The notes under the pieces were generated by a model. The model had not been told where the DNA came from. It ran no database searches and saw nothing but the letters and a program-made list of their open reading frames with translations. Shown here piece after piece: positions 15,746 to 26,300 of a stretch of DNA of 27,112 nt. Within the stretch, counting starts at the first letter, position 1, and every line of letters starts with the position of its first letter. Source of the DNA: CAJQQY01 sp045104975 (lineage in GTDB: Bacteria; Bacteroidota; Bacteroidia; Chitinophagales; Saprospiraceae); NCBI GenBank assembly GCA_045104975.1, contig JBGCCY010000137.1:1-27112 (forward strand), written 5' to 3'. A program made the position numbers and the translations under genes.

Positions 15746-16888
15746 TTATTCCTTTTTAACCATCACTTTTTGTGTCCACATTATACCATCATTTGTTTTC
15801 GCCCGAATAATATACATGCCTTCAGCATATCCATTTGCATTCCATATTTTATTATTTTCTGCTTTACTTTTGGCTACCAAGACTCCTGCAGTATTAAAAA
15901 TTTCAATTGCCAAAACTTCAGTTACTTTTTTGGAGTCTAAGAAAAATTCGGTTCCCACAGTTGGAAGAATAAAATTATTTTTTTTTTCAATCTCTTTAAC
16001 TGATACTGTTGATGTCTCTCGTAAAATAACAACATTGGGTATATCCATTTCTAAACTTCCTGATGGAACAATGTCTATGATAAATTGACCATCACTAGTA
16101 TATTTTTTCACAGCATCAGTTCCGCCATTTCCAATATAAATATTTCCCTCTGAATCAAAATCGACTCCTTCGGGTAAATTGAGTCCAGTTATAAAATCAT
16201 TTAAATAAGCCCCTGAAGAATTAAATCGTTTGATTCTATTACTATTATAATCTGATACTAATAAATCCCCATTTCCACTTGGATCAAACCAAATATTGGT
16301 TGGGCCAGCCAAATTTGTAGAACCGATAAAGTTTCCTTGATCGATTCCTTGAGTATCATATTTCCGAACGAGCGTAGGAATGGATGGAGATGTTTGTCCA
16401 TAAGAAGAGACATAAAGATTTCCCTCTGCATCCCAATCTAATCCAATGCTCCTTGGGACTCCGGTATCCGTAAACGCTCCTAAGGCTATTCCTTCCAAAG
16501 TAAACCTCATGACCTTTCCGTTACCATTCCATTGGAGTACATAAAGCGTATCATTTCGAATTTTCATTCGGGTAGGGCCTCCAAGTCCAGTTGCAAAATT
16601 GGAAATATAATCTCCACTATCTGCATGATATCTTGTAATTCGACCACTATTTAAATTTGAAATTAATACTTCGTTTTTATCTTCAAGGAAGACGATATCT
16701 TGAGGCCAAGATAAATTCTCTGAGATAAAAATTTCTCCATTCATTCCACTACTATCAAACTTTAAAATCCTTGGATCGGGAGTGGTAAAACCGCCAATGT
16801 CACTCACATAAATATCAAAATTTTGAGCGAATAAACAGGAGCAAGAAAAGAACAAAAGCAAACTAAAAATCATGTTTAATTTTTTCAT
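15746..16888 (-). CDS. Secreted NHL-repeat beta-propeller protein with T9SS sorting domain
   Basis: A 380-residue exported protein. The N-terminus MKKLNMIFSLLLFFSCSCLFAQ is a signal peptide; Cys residues near its end mean a lipoprotein is possible, but AQ cleavage is more typical here. Residues of about 25-290 form a six-bladed NHL/SMP-30-like propeller. Repeated blades read PQDIVFLEDKNEVLISNLNSGRITRY, PRSIGLDWDAEGNLYVSSYG and PEGVDFDSEGNIYIGNGGTDAVKKY. The last 75 residues (from about NFILPTVGTEFFL to WTQKVMVKKE) match a T9SS type A C-terminal sorting domain, with the usual IEIFNTAGVLV and YAEGMYIIRA strands. The protein is expected on or outside the outer membrane, where propellers of this kind usually bind partners; an enzymatic role is not indicated. 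Transcription from the 340-bp upstream gap is likely. A strong hairpin lies past its stop at 15628-15675. Confidence 0.88.
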   Translation of the reverse strand: MKKLNMIFSLLLFFSCSCLFAQNFDIYVSDIGGFTTPDPRILKFDSSGMNGEIFISENLSWPQDIVFLEDKNEVLISNLNSGRITRYHADSGDYISNFATGLGGPTRMKIRNDTLYVLQWNGNGKVMRFTLEGIALGAFTDTGVPRSIGLDWDAEGNLYVSSYGQTSPSIPTLVRKYDTQGIDQGNFIGSTNLAGPTNIWFDPSGNGDLLVSDYNSNRIKRFNSSGAYLNDFITGLNLPEGVDFDSEGNIYIGNGGTDAVKKYTSDGQFIIDIVPSGSLEMDIPNVVILRETSTVSVKEIEKKNNFILPTVGTEFFLDSKKVTEVLAIEIFNTAGVLVAKSKAENNKIWNANGYAEGMYIIRAKTNDGIMWTQKVMVKKE

Positions 16889-17343
16889 AGATAAAATTAT
16901 TTTGGTGGATTAATAAAACCCAATATTTAAATTATCTAGAAGTGTAAAGTTTAGATTTATAATAATTTACCTTTTAAATAGGAATAAAATTCTTTACGTT
17001 ACATTTTTTATGCTTTCCATCAATTTTCTCGAATTACACGAATCTTGAGGAAATGTTTTTAAAAATGCAATAACATCTGACTTGTTAGAATAATTTCGAG
17101 TAGTATACCTTTTGGGATTTTCGTGTAATTCGAGAAAATTCGTGGCAAGCATAAATAGGTAGGAAAAGAAAAACAGAAAAAGATATTTAGAGCATTTTTA
17201 GATTTTAGTATCGCTCCAAAATTTAGCAGTTGAACGACAATTCTTTTTTTACAAAAAATCAAAATGGACAAAGCGCTTTACTCAATCGTATTATAAGTAG
17301 TGTATCTAAATATTTTTTACGAAAAAAAATAAACCAACTCATC
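16889..17343. other. Divergent intergenic region between NHL gene and AraC-type regulator
   Basis: This A/T-rich gap of about 450 bp must contain promoters for both divergent genes. The one clear structure is the inverted repeat 17022-17042 / 17120-17140. A frame continuous with the regulator runs back to TTG 17230 but lacks a good start. No other gene was seen. Confidence 0.7.
17011..17153. repeat. Inverted repeat with 21-bp perfect arms in the divergent promoter region
   Basis: Perfect inverted arms 17022-17042 and 17120-17140, containing CTCGAATTACACGAA and its complement, enclose 77 bp. Imperfect pairing continues outward (TATGCTTTCCATC at 17010-17022 against CGTGGCAAGCATA at 17141-17153), giving arms of about 33 bp. 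No coding capacity and no T-run. Confidence 0.8.
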
Positions 17344-18459
17344 ATGCAAGGATCTTTTGACCAATGGACTTCTCTTTTTTTGTTGGTAAGCGGTACTGGG
17401 ATTTTTCTGTTTTTTATATTAATGACAACTTCTCCAACTAAAAAATCAAATTTACCTATTGCACTTATTGTACTTCTTTTCTCTTTGACTATTTTTGAAT
17501 ATGTTCTCTATTGGACCAATCATCAAAAGACTTTTGTTTATACTTCCTCTGCTCCTGCACTTACCTATTTTTCCGTTGGGCCATTATTATATATTTATTT
17601 TTTAAGCATTTTTAAAATTCCAAAAAGCAGAAAACAATTTCTCCATTTTCTTCCCGTACTTGGAATCCTCTTGCCCGAATTAATCGTTTGGTTTTATTAT
17701 GCAACAGGAATATTTATTCTAGGTGAAGTTGGAGATTGGATTTTTAATTTACGGAAATCACTTTTTAATCCTTATCTGCAGATTGGTCATATGAGCATCT
17801 ATGCCATTATTTTATGGCGTATGATTTATCAACGACAGAAATCTTCTACACTTGAAACCCATCAGGTTACCATAAAGTGGACGACTATTTTAGCTAGGCT
17901 TAATACCGTTTTTATTCTTGCCTTATTGAGTTATTATATTTTAGTTCAGTTTCCATTTTTTAATAAACAATGGGATTACATGATTTGTATGACCATGAGT
18001 TTTTCCATTTATGCTATTGGCTTTATGGCTTTTAAACAACCTGCAATTTTTAATGGAGAACTTTTCAAACCTTTATTTTTACCAAAAAAAATAGAACAGA
18101 CTACCCTTCCCGATTCCACTATTGATGTTTTTTATGCTCAATTAATTACTCATCTAAATAATGAAAAACCATATTTAGATTCAGAACTACGATTGACCTC
18201 CTTGGCAGATCAGGTAAGTTTTTCTTCTCACTTATTATCACAAATAATTAATAAAAAGTCTGGAAAAAATTTTAATCAATTCATCAATGATTTTCGATTG
18301 CAGGAAGCAGAAAAATTATTGATTGGTTCTCAAAAATTAAATATCAAAGACATTTATTTTCAAGTTGGATTTAATAATAAAGCAACTTTTTATCAAGTGT
18401 TTAAGAGTAAACATCAGGTAACCCCTTCCATTTTTCGAAAGACTCACCAAGAGAAATGA
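17344..18459 (+). CDS. Seven-transmembrane AraC-family transcriptional regulator
   Basis: 371 residues from ATG 17344 (MQGSFDQWTSLFLLVSG). The frame could start at TTG 17230, but the extra 38 residues (NDNSFFTKNQNGQSA...) are not hydrophobic, and the family normally begins right before the first helix. Seven hydrophobic helices fill the first 235 residues (for example SLFLLVSGTGIFLFFILM, LPIALIVLLFSLTIFEYVLYW and TYFSVGPLLYIYFLSIF). The C-terminal 100 residues are an AraC-type DNA-binding domain, with a first helix-turn-helix in RLTSLADQVSFSSHLLSQIINKKSG and a second in NIKDIYFQVGFNNKATFYQVFK ending in TPSIFRK. Such membrane-tethered regulators are common in Bacteroidota and are thought to sense signals through the membrane part; the ligand and targets here are unknown. 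It diverges from the NHL-propeller gene, a possible but unproven target. Confidence 0.9.
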   Translation: MQGSFDQWTSLFLLVSGTGIFLFFILMTTSPTKKSNLPIALIVLLFSLTIFEYVLYWTNHQKTFVYTSSAPALTYFSVGPLLYIYFLSIFKIPKSRKQFLHFLPVLGILLPELIVWFYYATGIFILGEVGDWIFNLRKSLFNPYLQIGHMSIYAIILWRMIYQRQKSSTLETHQVTIKWTTILARLNTVFILALLSYYILVQFPFFNKQWDYMICMTMSFSIYAIGFMAFKQPAIFNGELFKPLFLPKKIEQTTLPDSTIDVFYAQLITHLNNEKPYLDSELRLTSLADQVSFSSHLLSQIINKKSGKNFNQFINDFRLQEAEKLLIGSQKLNIKDIYFQVGFNNKATFYQVFKSKHQVTPSIFRKTHQEK

Positions 18460-18480
18460 AACATTGACAAAGTTTCTATT

Positions 18481-18642
18481 GAAGTTGTTTTAAAATGTTT
18501 GCTGAAACCGAGCGGAAAGCTTTGTGGCTATTGGCGAAGTTCTTTTTGAGTTTCAACCTCAGCGGGTTGGGGCGAAAAAAACTGAAGTTCAATAGTCACA
18601 ATGCTTTTCGCGAAGGTCAGCAAGGCATTTTAAAACAACTTC
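18481..18642. repeat. Long imperfect palindrome (about 80-bp arms)
   Basis: Outer 17-bp arms GAAGTTGTTTTAAAATG (18481-18497) and its exact complement (18626-18642) enclose two halves that also pair. TTGCTGA, GCGGAAAGC, TTGTGGCTATTG and GAAGTTC on the left answer TCAGCAA, GCTTTTCGC, CAATAGTCACAA and GAAGTTC on the right. A small CAACC/GGTTG hairpin lies at the apex (about 18554-18569). It starts 22 bp after the AraC-type regulator's stop. Confidence 0.8.
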
Positions 18643-18942
18643 ATTAATAAAAGGTCAATTATTATAAAAGTTGACTTCTCAAATTATCTTTTTACTGAAA
18701 TTTATGATGGAATAAAAAATACTTCCAAATTGACCAGCGGGTGTTTTTTTTATCAACACAAAAAATAAAAAAGATTTTGTTCGGTGTCGTTATACAATTC
18801 TATCAACCAACTCATTTTAATATAGTGATACGATCTTCTATTTCTAAATTCTATTGTATAGATGATGGGGAGGTAATTAACCAATAAAAGGAAGATTGGA
18901 AATTGATTAAAAATGGTTTTAAAGATATTGTTTCGACCTTGG

Positions 18943-18979
18943 CAGTTGTTCTAAAATTTAGAGCAACTGTTTTTTTTTT
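18943..18979 (+). terminator. Strong intrinsic terminator without an obvious upstream gene
   Basis: CAGTTGTTCTAAA (18943-18955) pairs with TTTAGAGCAACTG (18957-18969) with one G-U; the central AAATTT forms the loop. Ten T follow (18970-18979). The nearest plus-strand gene ends 480 bp earlier and has a large palindrome after it. Confidence 0.85.
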
Positions 18980-19134
18980 ACCGTCACAAATAAATGATAT
19001 TTTAATATTCTCTCCACAATGTTGCCCGATTTTTGCATCAAAGTAAATAACTGCTGCTGTCTAACAAACCATCCAACATAACCAACCTACAAGAATTTTA
19101 TTTCACTCCATTTTAATATTTAAATTGACACATT

Positions 19135-20166
19135 ATGAGAAATGTAATCACACTTGGTTGGATATTTTTTTTGCCTGTTTTAATGGCAGCCAATTCTACT
19201 TATTCTAGCGAAGATAATTCATACCTATTTTCATTTAAAAATGATTCTACAGCTATTGTTCACTCCGATTGTCCAATGCTAAAACGAAACTGTTCTGGCA
19301 AAATAACATGGGCAGACGGAACTATTTATGTGGGTGATTTCAAATTTGGGAAACCTCATGGAGAGGGAAAAATTACTTATCGAGATGGAGAGTTTTATAA
19401 AGGAGAATTCTTTCGTGGATATCCTGAAGGTCTTGGTATCATGGAATATCAAGATGGTGGTTTTTATGAAGGCGAATGGTCGAATGGAATAAAAGCAGGA
19501 GAGGGAGTCTACACTTTTCCAACTGGACATGAGTACACCGGGGAATTTGAAAATGATGTCATGAATGGTTTTGGAAAAATAAAATTAATGACTGGCGAAA
19601 TTTATGAGGGAGATTGGAAAAATGGATTAGCAGATGGAAATGGGAAATTTACTAGAAAAGATGGTAGTCGTTTTATTGGAAAAAGTGAGAATGGATCTCG
19701 AAATGGAGAAGGGTTAATTGTTTGGGAAAGTGGAGATACATTGATGGGGAATTGGGAAAATGGATTGATGGTAGAAGAGGCGACTTATGTTTTTGCAGAT
19801 GGCACTCAAATGATTAGTTTTTGGGAAAATGGAGAATTGCAAAATGATTTAACATATATAGATTCTCAAGGAAATGAGCTATTGGGGAGCCTTGAATTAG
19901 TGTCACATATTACGACTCAAACGGACTCTAAATTCCTTACCTCTGCTAGTGAAAAATTACCGTTAGTCTTTTATGGTTTCGCCATGGAATTCCATGCAAT
20001 GCAAAATTATGAATTGGCAGAAAAACATTTGGATATGGCTTACTTGATTGATTCGCCAGCGAACGAAACTCCTTATCGAGAGATGGTCGTTCAGTTGACT
20101 GCCAATATTAATTCGGAACGAGTGAATCAGATTTTGGGGAAAGGGAATGTTTTGTTTCGATTTTAA
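19135..20166 (+). CDS. Secreted MORN-repeat protein
   Basis: 343 residues with a signal peptide (MRNVITLGWIFFLPVLMAANS). Residues of about 55-245 are seven to eight consecutive MORN repeats of about 23 residues, each with the pattern G-x-Y-x-G-(D/E)-W/F-x-x-G-x-x-x-G-x-G; examples are FYEGEWSNGIKAGEGVY and IYEGDWKNGLADGNGKF. The last units degrade (TQMISFWENGELQNDLTY). MORN arrays are beta-hairpin rods that mediate protein or membrane contacts. The C-terminal region of about 90 residues (LPLVFYGFAMEFHAMQNYELAEKHLDMAYLID) is helical and TPR-like. No T9SS sorting domain is present, so the protein is probably periplasmic or exported by another route. The start ATG 19135 gives the signal peptide directly. 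A terminator follows at 20198-20231. The partner is unknown. Confidence 0.9.
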   Translation: MRNVITLGWIFFLPVLMAANSTYSSEDNSYLFSFKNDSTAIVHSDCPMLKRNCSGKITWADGTIYVGDFKFGKPHGEGKITYRDGEFYKGEFFRGYPEGLGIMEYQDGGFYEGEWSNGIKAGEGVYTFPTGHEYTGEFENDVMNGFGKIKLMTGEIYEGDWKNGLADGNGKFTRKDGSRFIGKSENGSRNGEGLIVWESGDTLMGNWENGLMVEEATYVFADGTQMISFWENGELQNDLTYIDSQGNELLGSLELVSHITTQTDSKFLTSASEKLPLVFYGFAMEFHAMQNYELAEKHLDMAYLIDSPANETPYREMVVQLTANINSERVNQILGKGNVLFRF

Positions 20167-20197
20167 ATAAGAAGATGATTGATTTTTAGGATATGTG

Positions 20198-20231
20198 AAA
20201 AGCGGTGACCTTGATTGGTTGTCGCTTTTTT
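20198..20231 (+). terminator. Intrinsic terminator of the MORN gene
   Basis: AAAAGCGGTGACC (20198-20210) pairs with GGTTGTCGCTTTT (20217-20229) through 13 pairs, three of them G-U, and is followed by more T. It lies 31 bp after the stop. Confidence 0.85.
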
Positions 20232-20244
20232 TTTGATTATTTTT

Positions 20245-20280
20245 TATAAAAAAACGGTTGCCGAATTTCTCCGACAACCG
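20245..20280 (-). terminator. Intrinsic terminator of the giant adhesin gene
   Basis: On the minus strand, CGGTTG (opposite 20275-20280) pairs with CAACCG (opposite 20255-20260), with further partial pairing inside, followed by seven T (opposite 20248-20254). It begins 37 bp after the adhesin stop. Confidence 0.8.
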
Positions 20281-20317
20281 CTCAATTTGTTAACTAAACT
20301 ATTATTCCAAAACTATT

Positions 20318-23300
20318 TTACTCTGTAATTTTCACTACTCGTTCTACATCTTTTCGGTAGTCATTATATCGTACCCAAATCAAGTAAGTACCTGCTGGAT
20401 AATCTGCTAAACTAACTCTGTAAGTTCTAAAACCATCTGCCACAACCTGAGTAGAAAGTACTCTTCCTGTCATGTCTACCACCTCAATTGTTGCGTCTTC
20501 TCTTAATTCTGTAAGGAATTCAACATAAGTGAAATCTTCAACTGGATTTGGATATACATGAATATCTCTTGTTCCATTATCAAAAACCACTACTTCTACT
20601 TTTGAGTAAGTTTTTTGACCATTAGCATCGACATATTTGATTCGGTAGTAGTTTACTCCGTAATATGGCTCAGCATGAATCGCTTGGTAGTTATTAATCT
20701 GTTGAGCACTTCCGTTAGCATTTCTCACTTCGAATGATTGGAAATCATCTCCATTCTTAGAATGCTCTAAGAAGAAACGACTTTCATTTACTTCGTATTG
20801 AGTTGTCCAATCTAGTAAAACTTCTGTTCCACTTGGTTCAGGCTGTACTACGAAATTAGTGAATACAAAATCGTTTAAGCAGTCTGTTACTTCAAATACA
20901 TGAGTTGTTGAAATTGAACAACCCATATTTTCAACGGTCAAGGTAACTGTCTTGGTTCCAGTAGAACTGTAAGTCAAGTTGTACACATTTCTTTGTGTTG
21001 AAGTTTGAGGTGAAGCATCTGCTCCGAAGTCCCATAAGTAAGTTGCTGTTGCACCTGCGAAAGCAGCTTGGAAACTTGTTGACTCACTTAAACAAAGACT
21101 AGATGGAGCTTGCTCTATTTCGACACTTGGTAAAGGTGTTACCAAAATCGCCACTATATTACTTTCTCCAGTATAATCTGTACATCCTGCTCTTCTTGCA
21201 CATCGAACAAAATAAGTATTCGTATAAACTTGTCCAGGCTGATAGAATTCATTAGTTGCTCCTTGAATGATAGTCCATGAAGGATCAGTATTTGAGAATG
21301 GACTTCCTGTCGTGTTAACCAACCAGATATATTCCAAATCTCCACCACCACCTGTTGGGTAAATGCTATTCACTAATAAGTCTGGAGTTTCTCCTGCGCA
21401 AATAGTTTGCGTAGCTAAGATTGCTCCTCCTGTAGTTACATTGTTACATTCTGGATGAACACCTGCATCAAAACTTAGGTCATCCATTTGTCCTGCCACA
21501 ACTGTAAATGTTGATGTTCTTCCTGTCAATGCATTAGCATCACTATCCAAATTATCATCCATTCCTTGGTTCGCCAATGATAACATATAATCATTAGGTA
21601 AACTGCTTAGCATGAATTCAATTTGATAAGTTCCTGCTGCTACATTTTCAAATAAGTAGTAACCTGCAGCTGTATTCGATGGATTATTAGATGTCGTTTC
21701 AGTAGCAACGATTTCATCATCTAATGTTCCGAAAATTCCATCTTGACCTGATGTGAATAATTTTACCATCACATTATTAAATCCTACCTCGTCAATATCT
21801 TGAATTCCATCTCTATTGGTATCGAACCAAACATAGTCTCCGATATTTACATCTCCAGTTGGAACCGTAGTATTTACGTCTATCTGATCTATTGCGAAAC
21901 ATCCATTACCATCAATCACAGTTACGGTATAATTACCTACTGATAATCCAGTTGCAGTTTGAGTCGTTTGACCGTTACTCCAAATGTATTCGTAAGGAAG
22001 TGTTCCTCCTGTCGCAGTTACTGTTGCAGTTCCATCATTTCCAATTGGAGTTACTTCTGTTGCAACTGTTGTCAATTGTAATTCTGGAGGAGAGATGATA
22101 AAGATAGTTTGAGTACCTGTACATCCAGCTCCGTCAGTAATTGTTACGGTGTAAGTTCCAGCTTCTAAGTTGATGATCGTAGCATTTGTTTCACCATTAT
22201 TCCATAAGTAAGTGTAGTCTGGTTGTCCACCAATAACACTTGCTGTTGCCGTTCCATCAGTTCCTAAATAACAACCTACATCAGTCTTATCAATCGAAAC
22301 GATTAAGTTAGAACTAGAAGAAATGGTTACTTCATCTTCAATCGTACAACCATTATTATCTGTAATAGTTACGGTGTAAGTTCCTTCAGTTAAATTACTG
22401 ATCGTTGAAGTTGTTTGACCATTAGACCAAGCGTATTGGTAAGGCATCATTCCACCATCAACATTTGCTGTTGCTGTTCCAGATACTCCTGCACATCCAC
22501 CACCATCTGAATCAATTGTTAAGATCAATTCTTGCGGTTGGTTAACATTTGCACCTGTAGAAACTGAACATCCATTTGCATCAGTAATCGTTACGTTGTA
22601 AGAACCTGCTGTCAAGTTAGTTGGATTTGGAGTGTTACCAATTCCACCTGTCCAATCGTAGGTGAATGGAGCTAAACCATTTACCATTGTAACATTAATA
22701 CTTCCATCATTTCCATCGTAACAGTTTACAGCAGTTGCTGAAATATCAGCTTGCAATGCACCTGTTCCTAGAATTTCTATGGATAAATTAGCAGCACATC
22801 CTGATCCGTCAGTAATTGTCACTTCATAAATTCCTGGAGCAAGACCAGTCTGATCTTCTATGTTACCTACCCCATTTGACCAAACAAATGTAATTGGTGC
22901 AACTCCACCTGAAACTGTCAAATCAATGCTTCCGTTGTTTTCACCACAAGATGCATCAGCATGAATTTCAGAAACATTTAATCCTCCGATCACTTCGATA
23001 GTTTGTGTAGCAGAAATTGTGTTGCCACAATTATCTGTAGCCGTCCAAGTTCTTTCTAAAGTATAAGTACAACCACTTCCTGTTTGAGTTTCTTCAAATG
23101 TAACATCTACATCTGTATCACAATTATCTGTTCCAATTAAAATTGGCGCAGTAGGAATCGTTTGTCCTTGAGTCAAATCAATGGTCAAGTTATTTGGAAC
23201 ACCAATCAAAGTTGGGTCTGTAGTATCTTGAACAAAGATCGTTTGAACTGCTTCTGTGGTGTTTCCACAATCATCCGTTGCAGTCCATGTTCTAGTTAAA

Positions 23301-26300
23301 GTGTAAGAATCTGCACATGCACCTGGTGTGTTCGTTTCACTAAATGAAATTTCCACATCTGCATCGCAGTTGTCTGTAGCTATTGGATTATTTGCAATCG
23401 CTGGAATATCGTTACACTCAACTGTTAAGTTAGCAGGTACACCTGCAACTACTGGAGGTGTGTTATCTCCTACGTTAATAGTTTGTGTAGCTGAAACTGA
23501 GTTGCCACAATTATCTGTAGCGGTCCATGTTCGAGTTAAGATGTAACCACATGCAGCAGGAGTTTCCACTTCATTAAATGAAATCTCAACATCTGTATCA
23601 CAGTTATCTGTTCCTGTTACGATTGGAGTAGTTGGAATCATTCCACATTCTACATTTACATCAGCAGGTACTCCAATCAAAGTTGGATTAGTATTATCTT
23701 CAACTGTTACTAATTGAGTATGAGAAATTCCATTTCCACATCCACTTGACACACTCCACGTTCTTTCGATGGTGTATGAATTTTCACAAGTTCCTTCGAT
23801 AATATTTTCTACGAAATCTAATACTATAGGATTTCCTGTACAACCATCGAATGCAGAAAGATCAGCCGCTACTGGAATGTTAGAACATTCAACTGTGATG
23901 TCAGCTGGCATTGCTGAAAGTGTCGCTGGATCAGCATTAACTGTGATCGTTTGAGTTTCAGAAACTTCATTTCCACAATCATCAATTGCAACCCATGTTC
24001 GAGTAATGATTGTTTGACAACCATCAACAACAGATGTTTCAGAGAAAGAAACATCAACATCGTTATCGCAGTTATCAGTTGCAGTTACCGTTGCTGGAGT
24101 TGTAACTGTTCCACAATTCACGACTTCATCAGCAGGTACTCCGATCAAAATTGGATCTTCTGTATCTTCAACAGTAATCGTTTGTGAAGCAGAAGTTTCA
24201 TTTCCACAATTATCAGTTGCTGTCCAAGTTCTAATTAATTCGTAACCACATGCTAGTGGATTTTCAATTTCATTAAATGAAATATCTACATCCGTATCAC
24301 AATTATCAGTTGCAACTGGATTCGCTGGTGCTGGAACATTTCCACAAGCCACATTCAAGTTAGCAGGAACTCCTGCTAAGATTGGTGACTGTGTATCTTC
24401 AACTGTAATCAATTGAGTATGAGAAATTCCATTTCCACATCCACTTGCCACACTCCATGTTCTTTCGATCGTGTAATTATTTTCACAACTTCCAGCGATA
24501 ATGTTTTCAACAAAATCAACTTGAACTGTTCCTGCGCAATTAGACTGCGCAGTTACGATTGCTGCTACTGGAATATTATTACATTCAACAGTAAGATCAG
24601 CTGGTGTAGTTGAAAGGATTGGTGCATCAGCGGTTACCGTAATCGTTTGAGATGCTTCTGTAGCATTTCCACAATTATCAGTTGCTGTCCAAGTTCGAGT
24701 CAAAATATATCCACAACCATCTGCTACTGAAACTTCCGCAAAATTAATGTCAACATCTGTATCACAATTATCAGTTGCAACTGGTTGAGCTGCCGTAGGT
24801 ACATTGTTACAATCAACGGTTAAGTCAATTGGAACACCTGCCAAGACTGGTGATTGAGTATCTTCAACAGTAATGTATTGCGAATCAGAAATTGTATTTC
24901 CACAATTATCAGTCGCAGTCCATGTTCGAACGATGATATAATTCTCAGCACAATCTCCTGCGATATAACTTTCAACAAAATCTAAAGTCGCATCCGGATC
25001 ACAATTATCTAACACTCCTACTCCTTGATCAATCGCTGGAACATTTCCACACTCAACCGTTAAGTCAGCAGGAATTTCCCAAAGCGATGGAACTTCTGTA
25101 TCGGTAACAGTTACTTCTTGTGTTCCTGTAACTTCATTTCCACAATCATCCGTTGCTGTCCAAGTTCTCGTGATTAAATATCCACAAGCCAAAGGAGTTT
25201 CAACTTCCGTTAAAATTGCTTCCACATCGAAATCACAATTATCTGTCGCTCCTACATAAGGTGCTCCTGGAATAGATGAACATTCAACTGTAGTGTTCGC
25301 AGGAACATCAATCAACGTTGGAGGCGTGTTGTCTCCTACTGTTATATTTTGCGAAGCAGAAACTGTATTTCCACAATCATCTGTTGCAGTCCATGTTCGA
25401 GTTAAAGTATAACCACAAGCTAATGGTGTTGTAGTTTCCACAAAATCAATTGAGATAGTTGTTGTGCAATTATCCGTTACTGTAACATTTGCAGCTACTA
25501 GAGGAATGTTATCACAACTTGCTGTTTCGTCAGCAGGCACTCCTATCAAAACTGGGTCTTCTGTATCTTCAACAGTAATTGTTTGTGAAGCAGAAGTTTC
25601 ATTTCCACAATTATCAGTTGCTGTCCAAGTTCGAACTAATTCATATCCACATGATAAAGGTGTTTGAACTTCATTGTAAATGATGTCCACATCTGTATCA
25701 CAATTATCAGTTGCAACTGGCTGAGCAGGTGCTGGTACATTTCCACAACCAACATTTAAGCTAGCAGGAATTCCTGCTAAAATTGGTGACTGTGTATCTT
25801 CAACCGTAATTGTTTGAGTATGAGAAAGTGTCGTTCCACATGCTGAGCTTGCATCAATTGACCAAGTTCTTTCTATGGTGTAACTATTTTCACAAGCTCC
25901 TGCAATGATATTTTCTGAGAAAATAACATCTATGTTCGCAATACAATCAGAACTTGCCGTTACCGTTTCTGCAACTGGAATATTATCACATTCCACATTT
26001 GCATCTGCAGGAAGGCTTGAAAAAACTGGTTCTGATCCCGCAACCGTAATTGTTTGCGTTGCTTCAACTGTGTTTCCACAATTATCTGTCGCAATCCATG
26101 TTCGAGTAACAATAGATCCACATCCGTCTATCACTATGATTTCATTAAAATCTAAGTCAACATCTGTATCACAATTATCCGTTACAACTGGTGTTGCTGC
26201 CGCTGGAACTAGATCACAAGCAATAGTTACATCAGCAGGAATTCCTGCAATGATTGGCTCTTGTGTATCTTCAACTGTTATAGTTTGAGTATGAGAAATA

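Larger units (their letters stand above)
18460..19134. other. 675-bp intergenic region with long palindrome and orphan terminator
   Basis: No protein gene is supported. It contains the long imperfect palindrome 18481-18642, then about 300 bp of unassigned A/T-rich sequence ending in a strong hairpin-T10 terminator (18943-18979). The last 155 bp lead into the MORN gene. The unassigned block before the terminator could encode a small RNA. Confidence 0.7.

Noticed and set aside
17230..17343. TTG-initiated extension of the AraC-type regulator
   Set aside because: Non-ATG start and polar sequence before the first transmembrane helix; ATG 17344 fits the family.
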